Below are positions 25,976-37,767 of a stretch of 64,000 nt of DNA, piece after piece. This DNA comes from Geodermatophilus chilensis. Its GTDB lineage: Bacteria; Actinomycetota; Actinomycetes; Mycobacteriales; Geodermatophilaceae. The notes beneath the pieces are model-generated. The model saw only the letters and a program-made list of their open reading frames with translations. It was not told where the DNA came from and did no database searches. The stretch lies in assembly GCF_002802985.1 (NCBI RefSeq), contig NZ_NVPT01000004.1, forward strand, positions 1-64,000, in the 5' to 3' direction. Made by a program: the position numbers and the translations under genes. Within the stretch, counting starts at the first letter, position 1; every line of letters begins with the position of its first letter.

Positions 25976-26989
25976 GTGAACGGCCGGGTGACCCTTCAGG
26001 ACGTCGCTGATCGCGCCGGTACGTCACGGACGACGGCCCACTACGTCATGACCGGCCGCGACCAGCAGATGCGCATCTCCGAGGAGGCGCGCTCGCGGGT
26101 CCTCCGGGCCGCCGCCGAGCTGCGCTACCGGCCCAACCTCATGGCGCGGGGCCTGCGCACCGCCGTCACCCGGACCATCGCCCTGGTGACCGACTCGATC
26201 GCCAGCGAGATCTACGCCGGTGGCCTGGTGTACGGCAGCCTGACCGCGGCGGCGGCTCGCGAGCACCTGCTGTTCGTGGCCGAGAGCGCGCACGACGCGG
26301 CGCTGGAGTCCTCGCTGATCGAGGGCCTGCTCGACCGGCGCGTCGACGGCTTCCTGTACGCGACGCTGCACACGCGCGACGTCGAGCTCCCCGAAGCCCT
26401 GGCCGGGCAGCGCGTGGTCACCGTCAACTGCCGGGCGACCGACGGGTCGGTGCCGTCGGTGGTCCCGGACGAGGAGGGGGCCGGCCGCTCGGCCGGCCGG
26501 GTGCTGCTCGACGCCGGTCACCGGGAGGGGGTCTTCCTCGTGGGCGAGCCGGCGGAGCACCTCTTCGCCGGGCGCGAGCGGCTGCGGGGCCTCGTCGCCG
26601 AGCTGGCGGCGGGCGGCACGCAGCTGGCCGGTCGGGTGGACTGCAGCTGGTGGCCGGAGCCGGCCTTCGCCGCCATCTCCGCGTGGCTGGACACCGGGGT
26701 GCGGCCGTCGGCGCTCGTGTGCCTCAACGACCGGGTGGCCCTCGGGGCCTACCAGGCCCTCGCCGAGCACGGCCTGCGCGTGCCGGCCGACGTGTCGGTG
26801 GTCTCCTTCGACGACAGCGAGCTGGCCTCCTGGCTCCGCCCCTCCCTCACGAGCGTGGCTCTCCCCCACCAGGCGCTCGCCGAGCGCGGGGTCGCGCTGC
26901 TGCTCGACGGGCAGCGCGACCCCGTGGAGCACCGGGTGCCGATGCCCCTCCGGCTGCGACCCTCGGTCGCGGCGCCGCGTCCGGCCTGA
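25976..26989 (+). CDS. LacI-family transcriptional regulator
   Basis: A 337-residue LacI/GalR regulator. The N-terminal HTH is RVTLQDVADRAGTSRTTAHYVMTGRDQQMRIS (split here as recognition helix TSRTTAHYVM), with hinge helix RPNLMARGLR near residue 50. The periplasmic-binding-like effector domain follows (TIALVTDSIASEIYAGGLVYG to the end). I chose the GTG at 25976 because the HTH begins five residues later. It probably regulates the alpha-glucosidase; the effector is unknown. The ABC-ATPase relic lies just upstream on the opposite strand. Confidence 0.9.
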   Translation: MNGRVTLQDVADRAGTSRTTAHYVMTGRDQQMRISEEARSRVLRAAAELRYRPNLMARGLRTAVTRTIALVTDSIASEIYAGGLVYGSLTAAAAREHLLFVAESAHDAALESSLIEGLLDRRVDGFLYATLHTRDVELPEALAGQRVVTVNCRATDGSVPSVVPDEEGAGRSAGRVLLDAGHREGVFLVGEPAEHLFAGRERLRGLVAELAAGGTQLAGRVDCSWWPEPAFAAISAWLDTGVRPSALVCLNDRVALGAYQALAEHGLRVPADVSVVSFDDSELASWLRPSLTSVALPHQALAERGVALLLDGQRDPVEHRVPMPLRLRPSVAAPRPA

Positions 26990-27103
26990 GCGGGTGTGGT
27001 GTGGGCGACCCGGTGGCATAGCGGTGTACGGCTCGGGTAGTGGGCAGCGGATGAGGGCGGCACGTGATAGGGAGTCGGCCCTGCCGAGGACTGGATCCCA
27101 CAG

Positions 27104-28129
27104 ATGAGCAGCAACAGCACACGCAAGTTCACCAACACGGCGGTCCTGGCCGTCCAGACCGAGGACGCCACCCGGGTGGTCACCTCCGACGACTTCGACG
27201 ACGCGCTCGAGGCGACCTACCAGCGGGTAGGGCTGCGGCGCGGCCTGCTCGAGCGCCTCGCCGGCATCCGGGAGCGCCGCTGGTGGGCCGACCGCGTCAC
27301 CTTCGTCGACGGCGCCGCCATGGCCGGCGCCAAGGCGATCAGCGAGAGCGGCGTCGACCCGGCGTCCATCGGGCTGATGGTCAACACCTCGGTGAGCCGC
27401 CGGTACCTCGAGCCGTCGACGGCGGTCGCGGTGCACCACGCGCTCGGTCTGCCCCGGTCGTGCCAGAACTTCGACGTGACCAACGCCTGCCTCGGCTTCG
27501 TCAACGGCATGGAGCTGGCGGCCGCGATGATCGACTCGGGGATGGTCGACCACGCCCTGGTCGTCAACGGCGAGGACTCCCGGCCGGTGCAGGAGCGCAC
27601 CGTCGAGCGGCTCAACCGCCCGAACACCGTGTCCAAGGACGTGCTGGCGCAGTTCGCGACCCTGACCCTGGGCTCGGGTGCGGTCGCGATGGTCCTCGGG
27701 CGCGCCGACCGGCACCCGGAGGGGCACCGCCTGGTCGGGTCCGCGAGCCGGGCCGGCAGCGAGCACCACGAGCTCTGCCTCGGCGACAACCAGGAGATGC
27801 GCACCGACCTGAAGGGCCTCCTGGACGCCGGGCTCGCGCTGTCCGAGGACCTCTGGGCCGACGCCGCGGACGAGTTCGACTGGGCCCGCGGCATGGACCG
27901 CTACGTCGTCCACCAGGTCTCCAAGGTGCACACGCAGGCGATGTGCGACCGATTCTCGATCGACCCGGCCCTGGTGCCGACGACGTTCCCGACCCGGGGC
28001 AACCTCGGCCCGGCCTCGGTCCCCTTCACGCTGGCCGGCCAGCAGGACTCGCTCGTCGGCGGCGACCGGGTGCTGCTCATGGGGATCGGCTCGGGCCTCA
28101 ACGCCTCCTGCCTCGAGATCGCCTGGTGA
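27104..28129 (+). CDS. oleA: OleA, thiolase-like acyl-CoA condensing enzyme
   Basis: A 341-residue KASIII-like enzyme that condenses two fatty acyl-CoAs head to head into a beta-keto acid, the first step of long-chain olefin synthesis. The catalytic Cys129 is in VTNACLGFVNG. His lies in YVVHQVSKVH, and Asn in RGNLGPASVP. Glu103 in RRYLEPST matches the OleA-specific catalytic base (E117 of Xanthomonas OleA), which separates OleA from FabH. Its GTGA stop overlap with oleBC couples the genes. Length fits OleA. Confidence 0.92.
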   Translation: MSSNSTRKFTNTAVLAVQTEDATRVVTSDDFDDALEATYQRVGLRRGLLERLAGIRERRWWADRVTFVDGAAMAGAKAISESGVDPASIGLMVNTSVSRRYLEPSTAVAVHHALGLPRSCQNFDVTNACLGFVNGMELAAAMIDSGMVDHALVVNGEDSRPVQERTVERLNRPNTVSKDVLAQFATLTLGSGAVAMVLGRADRHPEGHRLVGSASRAGSEHHELCLGDNQEMRTDLKGLLDAGLALSEDLWADAADEFDWARGMDRYVVHQVSKVHTQAMCDRFSIDPALVPTTFPTRGNLGPASVPFTLAGQQDSLVGGDRVLLMGIGSGLNASCLEIAW

Positions 28130-30693
28130 GGGCGGCCGACGCGACGCCCGCCCGGCCGGTGCTCCCGGGGCTGGACCCGGCCTGGTCCCGGCTCCTGACC
28201 GTCCCCGACGCCGAGGGCGGCGAGCACTGCTGGCACGTCCTCGACAACGGCGTCGCCGACCCGGTCGGCACGCTGCTGTGCGTCCACGGCAACCCCACCT
28301 GGTCCTACCTGTGGCGCCGGCTGCTGGCCGCCGCCCCGCCCGGCTGGCGGGTGGTCGCCCCCGACCAGCTCGGCATGGGCTGGTCCGACCGGCTGACCGG
28401 GCCGCGGTCGCTGCAGCAGCGGGTGGCCGACCTCGGCGACCTCACCGCGGCCCTGGGCGTCACCGGCCCGGTGGTCACCGTCGGGCACGACTGGGGCGGG
28501 GTCATCTCGCTGGGCTGGGCGCTCGCGCACCGCGACCAGCTGCGGGGCGTCGTCCTGGCCAACACGGCCGTCGCCATGCCCGAGGGCGACCTCGGGCCGG
28601 CCCTGATCCGGCTGGCCCACGCGCCCGGCGTGCGGACGGCGGTCACCGTGGGCACCCCGGTGTTCGTCCGGGCGACGACGGCGCTGTCCCGGCCGGCGCT
28701 GCCCGCCGACGTCCGGCGCGCCTTCGCCGAGCCCTACCGCTCGCCGGCGCGACGGCGGTCGGTCGGCGACTTCGTCGCGGACATCCCGTTCTCCCCCGGG
28801 CACCCGTCCCGCCCGGCGCAGGAGGCGATCGCCGAGGGCATCCGCGCGCTCGACGTCCCGGCGCTGCTGCTGTGGGGCCCGCGCGACCCGGTGTTCGGCG
28901 AGCGCTACCTGACCGACCTGCGCAGCCGCCTGCCGCAGGCCCGGCTGCACCGCTACGAGGGCGCCTCGCACCTGCTGCCCGAGGACGCGCCGCAGTACGC
29001 CGAGGCCGTGGCCTCGTGGGTGGCCGACCTCGGCACTGGGGACCGCACCCCCGCGCGGCCGGCGGTCCCCGCGGCCGGCCGCCGGCTGTGGTCGGCCCTC
29101 GACGAGCGGGCGGACGACGACTCCCCCGCCGTCGTCGAGGTCGGTGGCGCGACGGTCAGCTGGTCGCAGCTGTCCCGGCGGGTGGCCGACCTGGCCGCCG
29201 GGCTCGCGGCGAGCGGCGTCCGCCCGGGGCACCGCGTCGCCCTGCTGGTGGAGCCCTCGGTCGACCTCACCGCGACCGTCTACGCCCTGTGGCGGGCCGG
29301 GGCCGTCGTCGTCGTCGCCGACAAGGGCCTCGGGCTGGCCGGGATGCGCCGGGCGCTGCGCAGCGCCGCGGTCGACTCCGTCGTCGGCAGCCGGGCGGGC
29401 CTGACCGCCGCGCGGCTGATGGGCCTGCCCGGCTCGCGCATCGCCGCGGGCCGGACCGGGCGCGGGCGGGGCGCGGACGCCACGCTCGCCGACCTGGAGG
29501 CCCTCGGCCGGTCGGCACCGGCACCCGCCGAGCCGCCGCTGGACGCCGACTGCGCCGTGCTGTTCACCTCGGGGGCGACCGGACCGGCCAAGGGCGTCGT
29601 CTACACGCACCGCCAGGCGGCCGCCCAGCTCGAGCTGGTCCGGTCCACCTACGGCCTCACCGCCGACGACCGGTTCGTGGCGGCGTTCGCGCCGTTCGCG
29701 ATCCTCGGGCCGGCGCTGGGCATCGGGTCGGCGGTGCCCGACGTCGACGTGACCGCGCCCGGCTCGCTGACCGCGGCCGCGCTGGCCGACGCCGCGGCCG
29801 CCGTCGACGCGACCGTGGTGTTCGCCTCGCCGGCGGCGCTGCGCCGGGTGGTCGCCACGGCGGCGGACCTCTCCGCGCCGCAGCGCACCGCCCTCGCCCG
29901 GGTCCGGCTGCTCATGTCCGCCGGCGCGCCCGTCCCGGCGTCCCTGCTGCGGTCGCTGCAGGCGGTGCTCCCCGCCGCCGACCCGCACACGCCGTACGGG
30001 ATGACCGAGGTGCTGCCGGTCACCGACACCTCGCTGACCGGCATCGAGGCCGCCGGCAGCGGTGACGGGGTGTGCGTGGGCCGCCCGCTGCCCGGCGTCG
30101 ACGTGCGGGTCAGCCCGCTGTCCCCCGACGGGCGGGCCGACGGCGAGCTCACCGACCGCCCGGGCGTCCCCGGCGAGGTCTGCGTGCGGGCCGCGCACGT
30201 CAAGGACCGCTACGACGCGCTGTGGGCGCTGGAGCGGGCGACGTCCCGCGACGCCGGCTGGCACCGCACCGGCGACGTCGGGCACCTGGACGCGGACGGG
30301 CGGCTCTGGATCGAGGGGCGTCTCCAGCACGTCGCCCTCACGGCGTCCGGGCCGGTGACGCCGGTCGGGGTGGAGCAGCGGGTGGAGGCGGTGGACGGCG
30401 TGTCGGCCGCCGCGGTGGTCGGCGTGGGGCCCGCCGGGGCGCAGGTCGTCGTGGTGGTCGTCGTGCCGTCGGGACGCCGGGCCCGGCTCGGCGGCCGGGC
30501 GGCGCGGCTGCGCCTGGCCGGGACCGAGCTGGCCGACGCCGTCCGGGCGGCCGCCGGCGTCGACGTCGCCGCGGTGCTGGTCACCTCCCGGCTGCCGGTG
30601 GACGTCCGGCACCAGTCGAAGGTCGACCGGGGCGAGGTCGCCCGCCGGGCGGCGCGGGTGCTGGCCGGCGCACGGGCCCCGCACCGACCGTGA
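28126..30693 (+). CDS. oleBC: OleBC fusion: beta-lactone decarboxylase + AMP-ligase-like beta-lactone synthetase
   Basis: An 855-residue fusion. Residues ~10-300 are an alpha/beta hydrolase related to haloalkane dehalogenases (OleB), with HGNPTWSYLWRR, nucleophile Asp122 in VGHDWGG, and the C-terminal His in GASHLLPED. Residues ~320-855 are an acyl-adenylating enzyme (OleC), with the P-loop LFTSGATGPAKGVVYTH, PYGMTEVLP and WHRTGDVGHLDADGRLWIEGR. OleC forms a beta-lactone from the 2-alkyl-3-hydroxy acid; OleB decarboxylates it to a cis-olefin. OleBC fusions are known in actinobacteria. It overlaps oleA and oleD by 4 bases each. Confidence 0.92.
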   Translation: MRAADATPARPVLPGLDPAWSRLLTVPDAEGGEHCWHVLDNGVADPVGTLLCVHGNPTWSYLWRRLLAAAPPGWRVVAPDQLGMGWSDRLTGPRSLQQRVADLGDLTAALGVTGPVVTVGHDWGGVISLGWALAHRDQLRGVVLANTAVAMPEGDLGPALIRLAHAPGVRTAVTVGTPVFVRATTALSRPALPADVRRAFAEPYRSPARRRSVGDFVADIPFSPGHPSRPAQEAIAEGIRALDVPALLLWGPRDPVFGERYLTDLRSRLPQARLHRYEGASHLLPEDAPQYAEAVASWVADLGTGDRTPARPAVPAAGRRLWSALDERADDDSPAVVEVGGATVSWSQLSRRVADLAAGLAASGVRPGHRVALLVEPSVDLTATVYALWRAGAVVVVADKGLGLAGMRRALRSAAVDSVVGSRAGLTAARLMGLPGSRIAAGRTGRGRGADATLADLEALGRSAPAPAEPPLDADCAVLFTSGATGPAKGVVYTHRQAAAQLELVRSTYGLTADDRFVAAFAPFAILGPALGIGSAVPDVDVTAPGSLTAAALADAAAAVDATVVFASPAALRRVVATAADLSAPQRTALARVRLLMSAGAPVPASLLRSLQAVLPAADPHTPYGMTEVLPVTDTSLTGIEAAGSGDGVCVGRPLPGVDVRVSPLSPDGRADGELTDRPGVPGEVCVRAAHVKDRYDALWALERATSRDAGWHRTGDVGHLDADGRLWIEGRLQHVALTASGPVTPVGVEQRVEAVDGVSAAAVVGVGPAGAQVVVVVVVPSGRRARLGGRAARLRLAGTELADAVRAAAGVDVAAVLVTSRLPVDVRHQSKVDRGEVARRAARVLAGARAPHRP

Positions 30694-31676
30694 GGGTGCT
30701 GGTCACCGGCGCGAGCGGGATGCTCGGCCGGGCCACGGCCACCGGGCTGCTCGAGCGGGGCGACGAGGTGACGGTGCTGCAGCGCCGTCCCGCCGGCCTG
30801 CCGTGCGCGGAGGTGCTGGGGGACGTCGCCGACCCGGACGTCGTCGCGCGCGCCGTCCGGGGGCGGGACGCCGTGCTGCACCTGGCCGCGAAGGTCGACG
30901 TCACCGGCCCGTGGGCCGAGTACGCACACGCCAACGTCGCCGGGACCCGCACCGTCCTCGACGCCTGCCGGGCCGCGGGCGTCGGCCGGCTGGTGCACGT
31001 CTCCTCCCCGTCGGTGGCGCACGCGGGGACGGCGCTGACCGGGGTCGGTGCCGGACCCGCCGACCCCGCGCGGGCCCGCGGCCGCTACTCGCGCTCCAAG
31101 GCCGTGGCCGAGCAGGACGCGCTGGCCGCGGACTCCCCCGCGCTGGCCGTGCTGGCCGTCCGCCCGCACCTGGTGTGGGGCCCGGGCGACACCCAGCTCG
31201 TCGGGCGCATCGTCGAGCGGGCGCGGGCCGGTCGGCTGCCGGTGATCGGGTCGGGCGTGGCGCTCATCGACACCACCTACGTCGACAACGCCGCCGCGGC
31301 CCTGGTCGCCGCCGTGGACGCGTGCGGACCGGTGCACGGTGAGGCGCTGGTCGTCTCCAACGGGGAGCCGCGCCCGGTCGCCGAGGTGCTCGACCGGCTG
31401 TGCCGGGCGGCCGGGGTCCCGGGGCCGCGCGGCCGGGTGCCCTTCGGCGTGGCCTGGGTCGCCGGCGCGGCCGCGGAGGCGGTCTGGGCGGGGACGCGCC
31501 GGCGGTCGATCCCCCCGCTCACCCGCTTCCTGGCCGAGCAGCTGGCGACCGCCCACTGGTTCGACCAGCGCCGGACGCGGGCCGCCCTGGGCTGGCGGCC
31601 CGAGGTGGGTCTGGACGAGGGGTTCGCCCGCCTGCGCGCCTGGTACCTCGGGGGCGACGCTCCGTCCTCCGCCTGA
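30690..31676 (+). CDS. oleD: OleD, NADPH-dependent 2-alkyl-3-ketoacid reductase
   Basis: A 328-residue short-chain-dehydrogenase/3-beta-HSD-type protein. It shows the Rossmann motif VTGASGMLG at the N-terminus, the catalytic-Ser region VSSPSVAH and the Tyr-x3-Lys motif in YSRSKAVAEQ near residue 135. In the pathway it reduces the beta-keto acid made by OleA before OleC and OleB act. Its GTG overlaps the oleBC stop (GTGA), completing a tightly coupled oleA-oleBC-oleD operon. The C-terminal part (GWRPEVGLDEGFARLRAWY) is normal for the family. Confidence 0.9.
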   Translation: MRVLVTGASGMLGRATATGLLERGDEVTVLQRRPAGLPCAEVLGDVADPDVVARAVRGRDAVLHLAAKVDVTGPWAEYAHANVAGTRTVLDACRAAGVGRLVHVSSPSVAHAGTALTGVGAGPADPARARGRYSRSKAVAEQDALAADSPALAVLAVRPHLVWGPGDTQLVGRIVERARAGRLPVIGSGVALIDTTYVDNAAAALVAAVDACGPVHGEALVVSNGEPRPVAEVLDRLCRAAGVPGPRGRVPFGVAWVAGAAAEAVWAGTRRRSIPPLTRFLAEQLATAHWFDQRRTRAALGWRPEVGLDEGFARLRAWYLGGDAPSSA

Positions 31677-31737
31677 CCGGCCCGCAGCCGCCGGCGGGGG
31701 CCGGCCTCGGGTCGGGCTGGAGCTCGATCGTCGGGCC

Positions 31738-33240
31738 TCAGCGCGGGCGTCCGGACGACGGACCCAGGACGTGCGCGACCGCTCCGCGTGCCCCCAACCG
31801 GGCCACCAGCCCGGCCGCGTGCAGGTACGCACGCCGGAAGCGCTCGTCGTCGGCGAGGTCCCCGAAGACGTCGCCGAGCCCCAGGACGGCCGCGGGGTCC
31901 TCCCGCCAGTGCCGCAGGAGCGGGGCCATCCGGTCGAGGCGGGCGTCGACCACCGCGATCGGCTCGCCCCGCTCGTCGACGCCCGTGGCGTAGCGGGCCC
32001 AGGCGGCCACGGTGAGGACGGCGACGTCGATCGGTCCGCCGCGGCGCAGCTGCTCCCGCACGACGGGCAGAACGAACGTGGCGATGCGCTCGGAGCCCTC
32101 GGCGCAGTTCCGGGCCAGGGAGTCGCTGACCGCCGGGTTGGCGAAGCGGTCGAGGAGGACCCGGCGGTAGCCGTCGAGGTCCGTGCCGGGGACCGGGGGC
32201 AGCGTGGGGGTGGCCTCCTCGCGCAGGTACCGGTCGACCAGCTCGACGAAGAGCGGGTCGGCCATCACCTCGTCGACCCGGCGGTGGCCGGCGAGGTAGC
32301 CGAGGTGGGACAGCACCTGGTGGCCGGCGTTGAGCAGCCGCAGCTTCACCAGCTCGTAGGGGCGCACGTCGGCCACCAGCTGGACGCCCACCTCCTCGAG
32401 GGGCGGGCGCGCGTCGCTGAAGGAGTCCTCCAGCACCCACTGCAGGTAGGGCTCGGCCACGACCGGCCACCGGTCCGCGATCCCGGTCTCCTCGGCCAGC
32501 CGACGGCGGTCGTCGTCGGTCGTGACGGGCGTGATCCGGTCGACCATCGAGCTGGGGAAGGCGACGTGCGCGGCGATCCAGTCGGCGAGGTCGTCCCCAG
32601 TCCGCGCGTCCTGCAGGCGGGCGACCGCCACCAGGGTCTGCCGCGTGAGGGCCCCGTTGTGCTCGACGTTGTCGCAGGAGACCACCGTGAAGGGCGGCGT
32701 CCCGTCGTCCCGACGCCGGCGCAGCGCCGCGGTGAGCAGGCCGAACGCCGTGCGCGGACGCTCGGCGGCGAGGTCGGCGCGCAGGGCGTCGTCCAGCCGG
32801 AACCGCCCGGTCGACTTGTCGGTGCTGTACCCGCCCTCGGTGACGGTCATGGTCACCAGGTGGGTCGACGGCGCCGCCATGGCGGCCACGACGGCGTCCG
32901 GGTCGTCGTCCACCAGCAGCAGGCGCAGCAGCGAGCCGACGACGGCCGGCTCGATCGCCCCGGTCGGGTGCTTGAGCACGAGGGTGTACAGGCCGTCCTG
33001 GGAGCGCAGCGCCTCGTGCAGCCCGCGGTCGGCGGCGAGGACCCCCACGCCGGTGATGCCCCAGTCCCCGTGCCCCCGGGCGAGCAGCCGGTCGAAGTAG
33101 ACGGCCTGGTGCGAGCGGTGGAAGCCGCCGACGCCCAGGTGGACGACGCCGCTCCGGGCCGCGGCACGGTCGTAGGCCGGTCGCTGCACCTGCCCGGGCA
33201 GCGCGTCCAGCGTCGACTGACGCAGGGGTGTGACGGTCAC
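31738..33240 (-). CDS. Mannitol dehydrogenase / fructuronate reductase family
   Basis: A 500-residue long-chain polyol dehydrogenase. The NAD-binding N-terminal domain starts VVHLGVGGFHRSHQAVYFDRLL, and the catalytic domain contains the signature KLRLLNAGHQVLSHLGYLAG with its Lys and His. Members oxidise mannitol, fructuronate, tagaturonate or similar. Which substrate applies here is not clear; the length fits mannitol 2-dehydrogenase. Its GTG overlaps the DAHP synthase stop, so it is the downstream gene of a two-gene operon with an unrelated aromatic pathway enzyme, which is odd. Confidence 0.85.
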   Translation of the reverse strand: MTVTPLRQSTLDALPGQVQRPAYDRAAARSGVVHLGVGGFHRSHQAVYFDRLLARGHGDWGITGVGVLAADRGLHEALRSQDGLYTLVLKHPTGAIEPAVVGSLLRLLLVDDDPDAVVAAMAAPSTHLVTMTVTEGGYSTDKSTGRFRLDDALRADLAAERPRTAFGLLTAALRRRRDDGTPPFTVVSCDNVEHNGALTRQTLVAVARLQDARTGDDLADWIAAHVAFPSSMVDRITPVTTDDDRRRLAEETGIADRWPVVAEPYLQWVLEDSFSDARPPLEEVGVQLVADVRPYELVKLRLLNAGHQVLSHLGYLAGHRRVDEVMADPLFVELVDRYLREEATPTLPPVPGTDLDGYRRVLLDRFANPAVSDSLARNCAEGSERIATFVLPVVREQLRRGGPIDVAVLTVAAWARYATGVDERGEPIAVVDARLDRMAPLLRHWREDPAAVLGLGDVFGDLADDERFRRAYLHAAGLVARLGARGAVAHVLGPSSGRPR

Positions 33241-34487
33241 GGCCCGCTGACACCCCGGCGCCGTGCCCGCGCAGCCTCGGCCAGCTCGGCCAGCACCACC
33301 TCGGTCGTCCCGAGGTCGACGCAGGCGTCGGTGACGCTCACGCCGTACTCCAGCCTCTCGGGGTGCCGGCGGTCGAGGTCCTGCCTCCCGGCGACGAGGT
33401 TGCTCTCCACCATCACGCCCCGGATCGCCCACTCGCCGGCGGCGACCTGCCCGGCCAGGTCCCGCACGACGTGGACCTGGCGCCGGTGGTCCTTCTCGCT
33501 GTTGCCGTGGGAGGCGTCGACGACGACCACCTCCGGCAGACCGCGCTGCGCCAGCTTCCGCTTGGTCTCGGCGATGTGGGCGGCGGAGTAGTTGGGGCCG
33601 TCCTTGTCACCGCGCAGGATGACGTGGCCGGTGTCGTTGCCCGTCGTCGACAGCTGGGCGCTCACGCCGTGGTGGTCGACACCCAGGAACTCGTGCGGAG
33701 CGCGCGCGGTCAGCACGGCCGAGATGGCGGCGTCGATGCTGCCCTCCGGGGAGTTCTTGAAGCCGACGACGGAGGAGAAGCCCGACACCCGCTCCCGGGC
33801 GGTCTGGTCGGTGACGTTGCGCGCGCCGACGCCGTTGTAGGTGACCAGTCCGTTGACGTACTGCGGGGTGAGCGCGTTCAGCGGCTCGGCCGCCACCGGC
33901 ACGCCCATGGCCGTGATGCGGCACATGAGCAACCGGGTCGCGACGAGTCCGACGCTGATGTGGCTCGATCCGTCGAGGAACGGGTCGTAGGCGAACCCCT
34001 TCCAGTCGACCTCGGTCCTCGGCTTCTCGGTGTACGTCCGCATGAGGATCTCCAGGTCGTCGCCGTGGCGCTCCCGCATCCGGCCGAGGAAGGCGGCGTA
34101 CTCCAGGGCGGCTTCCGGGTCGTGGATCGAGCACGGGCCGGCGATGACGGCCAGGCGGTCGTCGACACCCGTGACGATGTCGGTCATGGCACGACGCGCG
34201 GCCCGCGTCGTCGCGGCGGACGCGGCCGACAGCGGGGCGACGGTGGCGACCGCTGCCGGAGTCACGACGACGCTCAAGCCGGTGATCCGGGCATTCACGA
34301 GGTCGGAGAGGTCGACGTCGTTCGCTCGTTCGACGCCCAATCGCTGCTGGACGTCGGGCAGGAGTTCCGCGAGCGCAGCATCGATCTGGCCGTTCACCCG
34401 GGTCTGGACGTCGAGCAGGTGGTCGGCGATCCGCGTCGCGACATCCAGGATCCGGTCAGCCGGAATGGGGAGCTCCTCCGTCGTCAC
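33237..34487 (-). CDS. 3-deoxy-7-phosphoheptulonate (DAHP) synthase, class I, extended N-terminus
   Basis: A ~416-residue class I (AroF/G/H-type) DAHP synthase, first step of the shikimate pathway from PEP and erythrose-4-phosphate. It shows GPCSIHDP, RTYTEKPRTEVDWKGF, GARNVTDQ, GFKNSPEG, LRGDKDGPNYS and VDASHGNSEKDHRRQ (split), all conserved in the family. Ahead of the barrel lie ~75 extra helical residues not found in E. coli AroG (350 residues). I prefer the GTG at 34487 (GAGGA 10 bases upstream) over the GTG at 34496. Local GC is lower than in the flanks. Confidence 0.88.
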   Translation of the reverse strand: MTTEELPIPADRILDVATRIADHLLDVQTRVNGQIDAALAELLPDVQQRLGVERANDVDLSDLVNARITGLSVVVTPAAVATVAPLSAASAATTRAARRAMTDIVTGVDDRLAVIAGPCSIHDPEAALEYAAFLGRMRERHGDDLEILMRTYTEKPRTEVDWKGFAYDPFLDGSSHISVGLVATRLLMCRITAMGVPVAAEPLNALTPQYVNGLVTYNGVGARNVTDQTARERVSGFSSVVGFKNSPEGSIDAAISAVLTARAPHEFLGVDHHGVSAQLSTTGNDTGHVILRGDKDGPNYSAAHIAETKRKLAQRGLPEVVVVDASHGNSEKDHRRQVHVVRDLAGQVAAGEWAIRGVMVESNLVAGRQDLDRRHPERLEYGVSVTDACVDLGTTEVVLAELAEAARARRRGVSGP

Positions 34488-34553
34488 AATGCTCACGTCC
34501 TCGATGGGCGCTCGGGCGGCTCTGGCCCGGAACAGGATCGCTCTCGACTTTGC

Positions 34554-34582
34554 GGGCCGCAGGGACCTGATCCCTGCGGCCC
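34554..34582 (-). promoter_or_regulatory. Leader hairpin upstream of DAHP synthase
   Basis: A perfect 12-base stem (34554-34565 and 34571-34582) with a 5-base loop lies 67 bases before the GTG at 34487. It may act as an attenuator or terminator; no function can be proven from sequence. Confidence 0.45.
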
Positions 34583-34667
34583 TCGTAGCCGCCGTCGGCA
34601 AGCCAACCACAGGCAGTCCCACGGGCAGGTCGCGGAGCGGCGTGGAGCCCGGCCTGGCCTCACGGTC

Positions 34668-34800
34668 ATGCGTGCTGTGCAGATCACCCGCTTCGGCGGC
34701 CGCGACGTGCTCGGACTTCGTCGACATCCCGCAGCCGGAGGCCAGGCCGGGGCAGAAGCTCCACGACGTCCCGACGGCGGGGCTCAACTACGCCGACACG
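34668..34800 (+). pseudogene. Frameshifted 5' relic of quinone oxidoreductase gene
   Basis: The stretch begins MRAVQITRFGG, as does the intact gene at 37963. An extra base near 34715 shifts the frame; reading resumes as FVDIPQPEARPGQKLHDV and PTAGLNYADT. About 45 codons survive, then similarity stops. It is a degenerate duplicate of the first ~133 bases of the intact gene 3.3 kb downstream, with furA-katG between the two copies. Confidence 0.8.
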
Positions 34801-34980
34801 CTTCCCGCATGCGGGCGGCGACCACACAGGAACGGCGGGGTTCCCTCCCGCCGTCCGCACTGAGCAGCGATTCGAGCACCCTCAGCTGCCGCTCGGGAAC
34901 GGCTTCTTCGACGCGAACGTTCCTGGACACCCTCGTCAGCGCGTCGTCACGAGCCCGTGCGTGCCGCGACAGGTCAGATC

Positions 34981-35004
34981 TTGACTGGTTCAAGGACAAC
35001 CGTG
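34981..35004 (+). promoter_or_regulatory. Candidate Fur operator / promoter of furA-katG
   Basis: TTGACTGGTTCAAG followed by GACAACCGTG ends 11 bases before the furA GTG. The core is nearly identical to that before the fur-catalase genes at 6605-6627. A TTGACT -35 would place transcription start close to the GTG, consistent with a leaderless message; there is no Shine-Dalgarno. Confidence 0.6.
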
Positions 35005-35015
35005 AAGCTGAACCC

Positions 35016-37717
<2,702 letters not shown>

Positions 37718-37730
37718 GCAGGGCCTGTCC

Positions 37731-37767
37731 GGATGCCCCGGCCCGGACCGCGCGGGCCGGGGCATCC
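37731..37767. terminator. Terminator of furA-katG operon
   Basis: A perfect 14-base inverted repeat (37731-37744 and 37754-37767), 14 bases past the katG stop codon. Confidence 0.85.

Larger units (their letters stand above)
34488..35015. other. Intergenic region with hairpin, gene relic and fur promoter
   Basis: This 528-base gap holds, in order, a 12-base perfect hairpin (34554-34565 with 34571-34582) in the DAHP-synthase leader, a frameshifted quinone-oxidoreductase relic (34668-34800) and the furA promoter/operator (34981-35004). It is less GC-rich than its neighbours. The hairpin is close enough to the synthase start to be an attenuator, but I see no clear leader peptide. Confidence 0.6.

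Noticed and set aside
31738-33240. Polyketide/olefin gene continuing on the plus strand past oleD
   Set aside because: The open plus-strand frame in this interval is a shadow; the minus-strand translation gives a complete mannitol-dehydrogenase-family protein.
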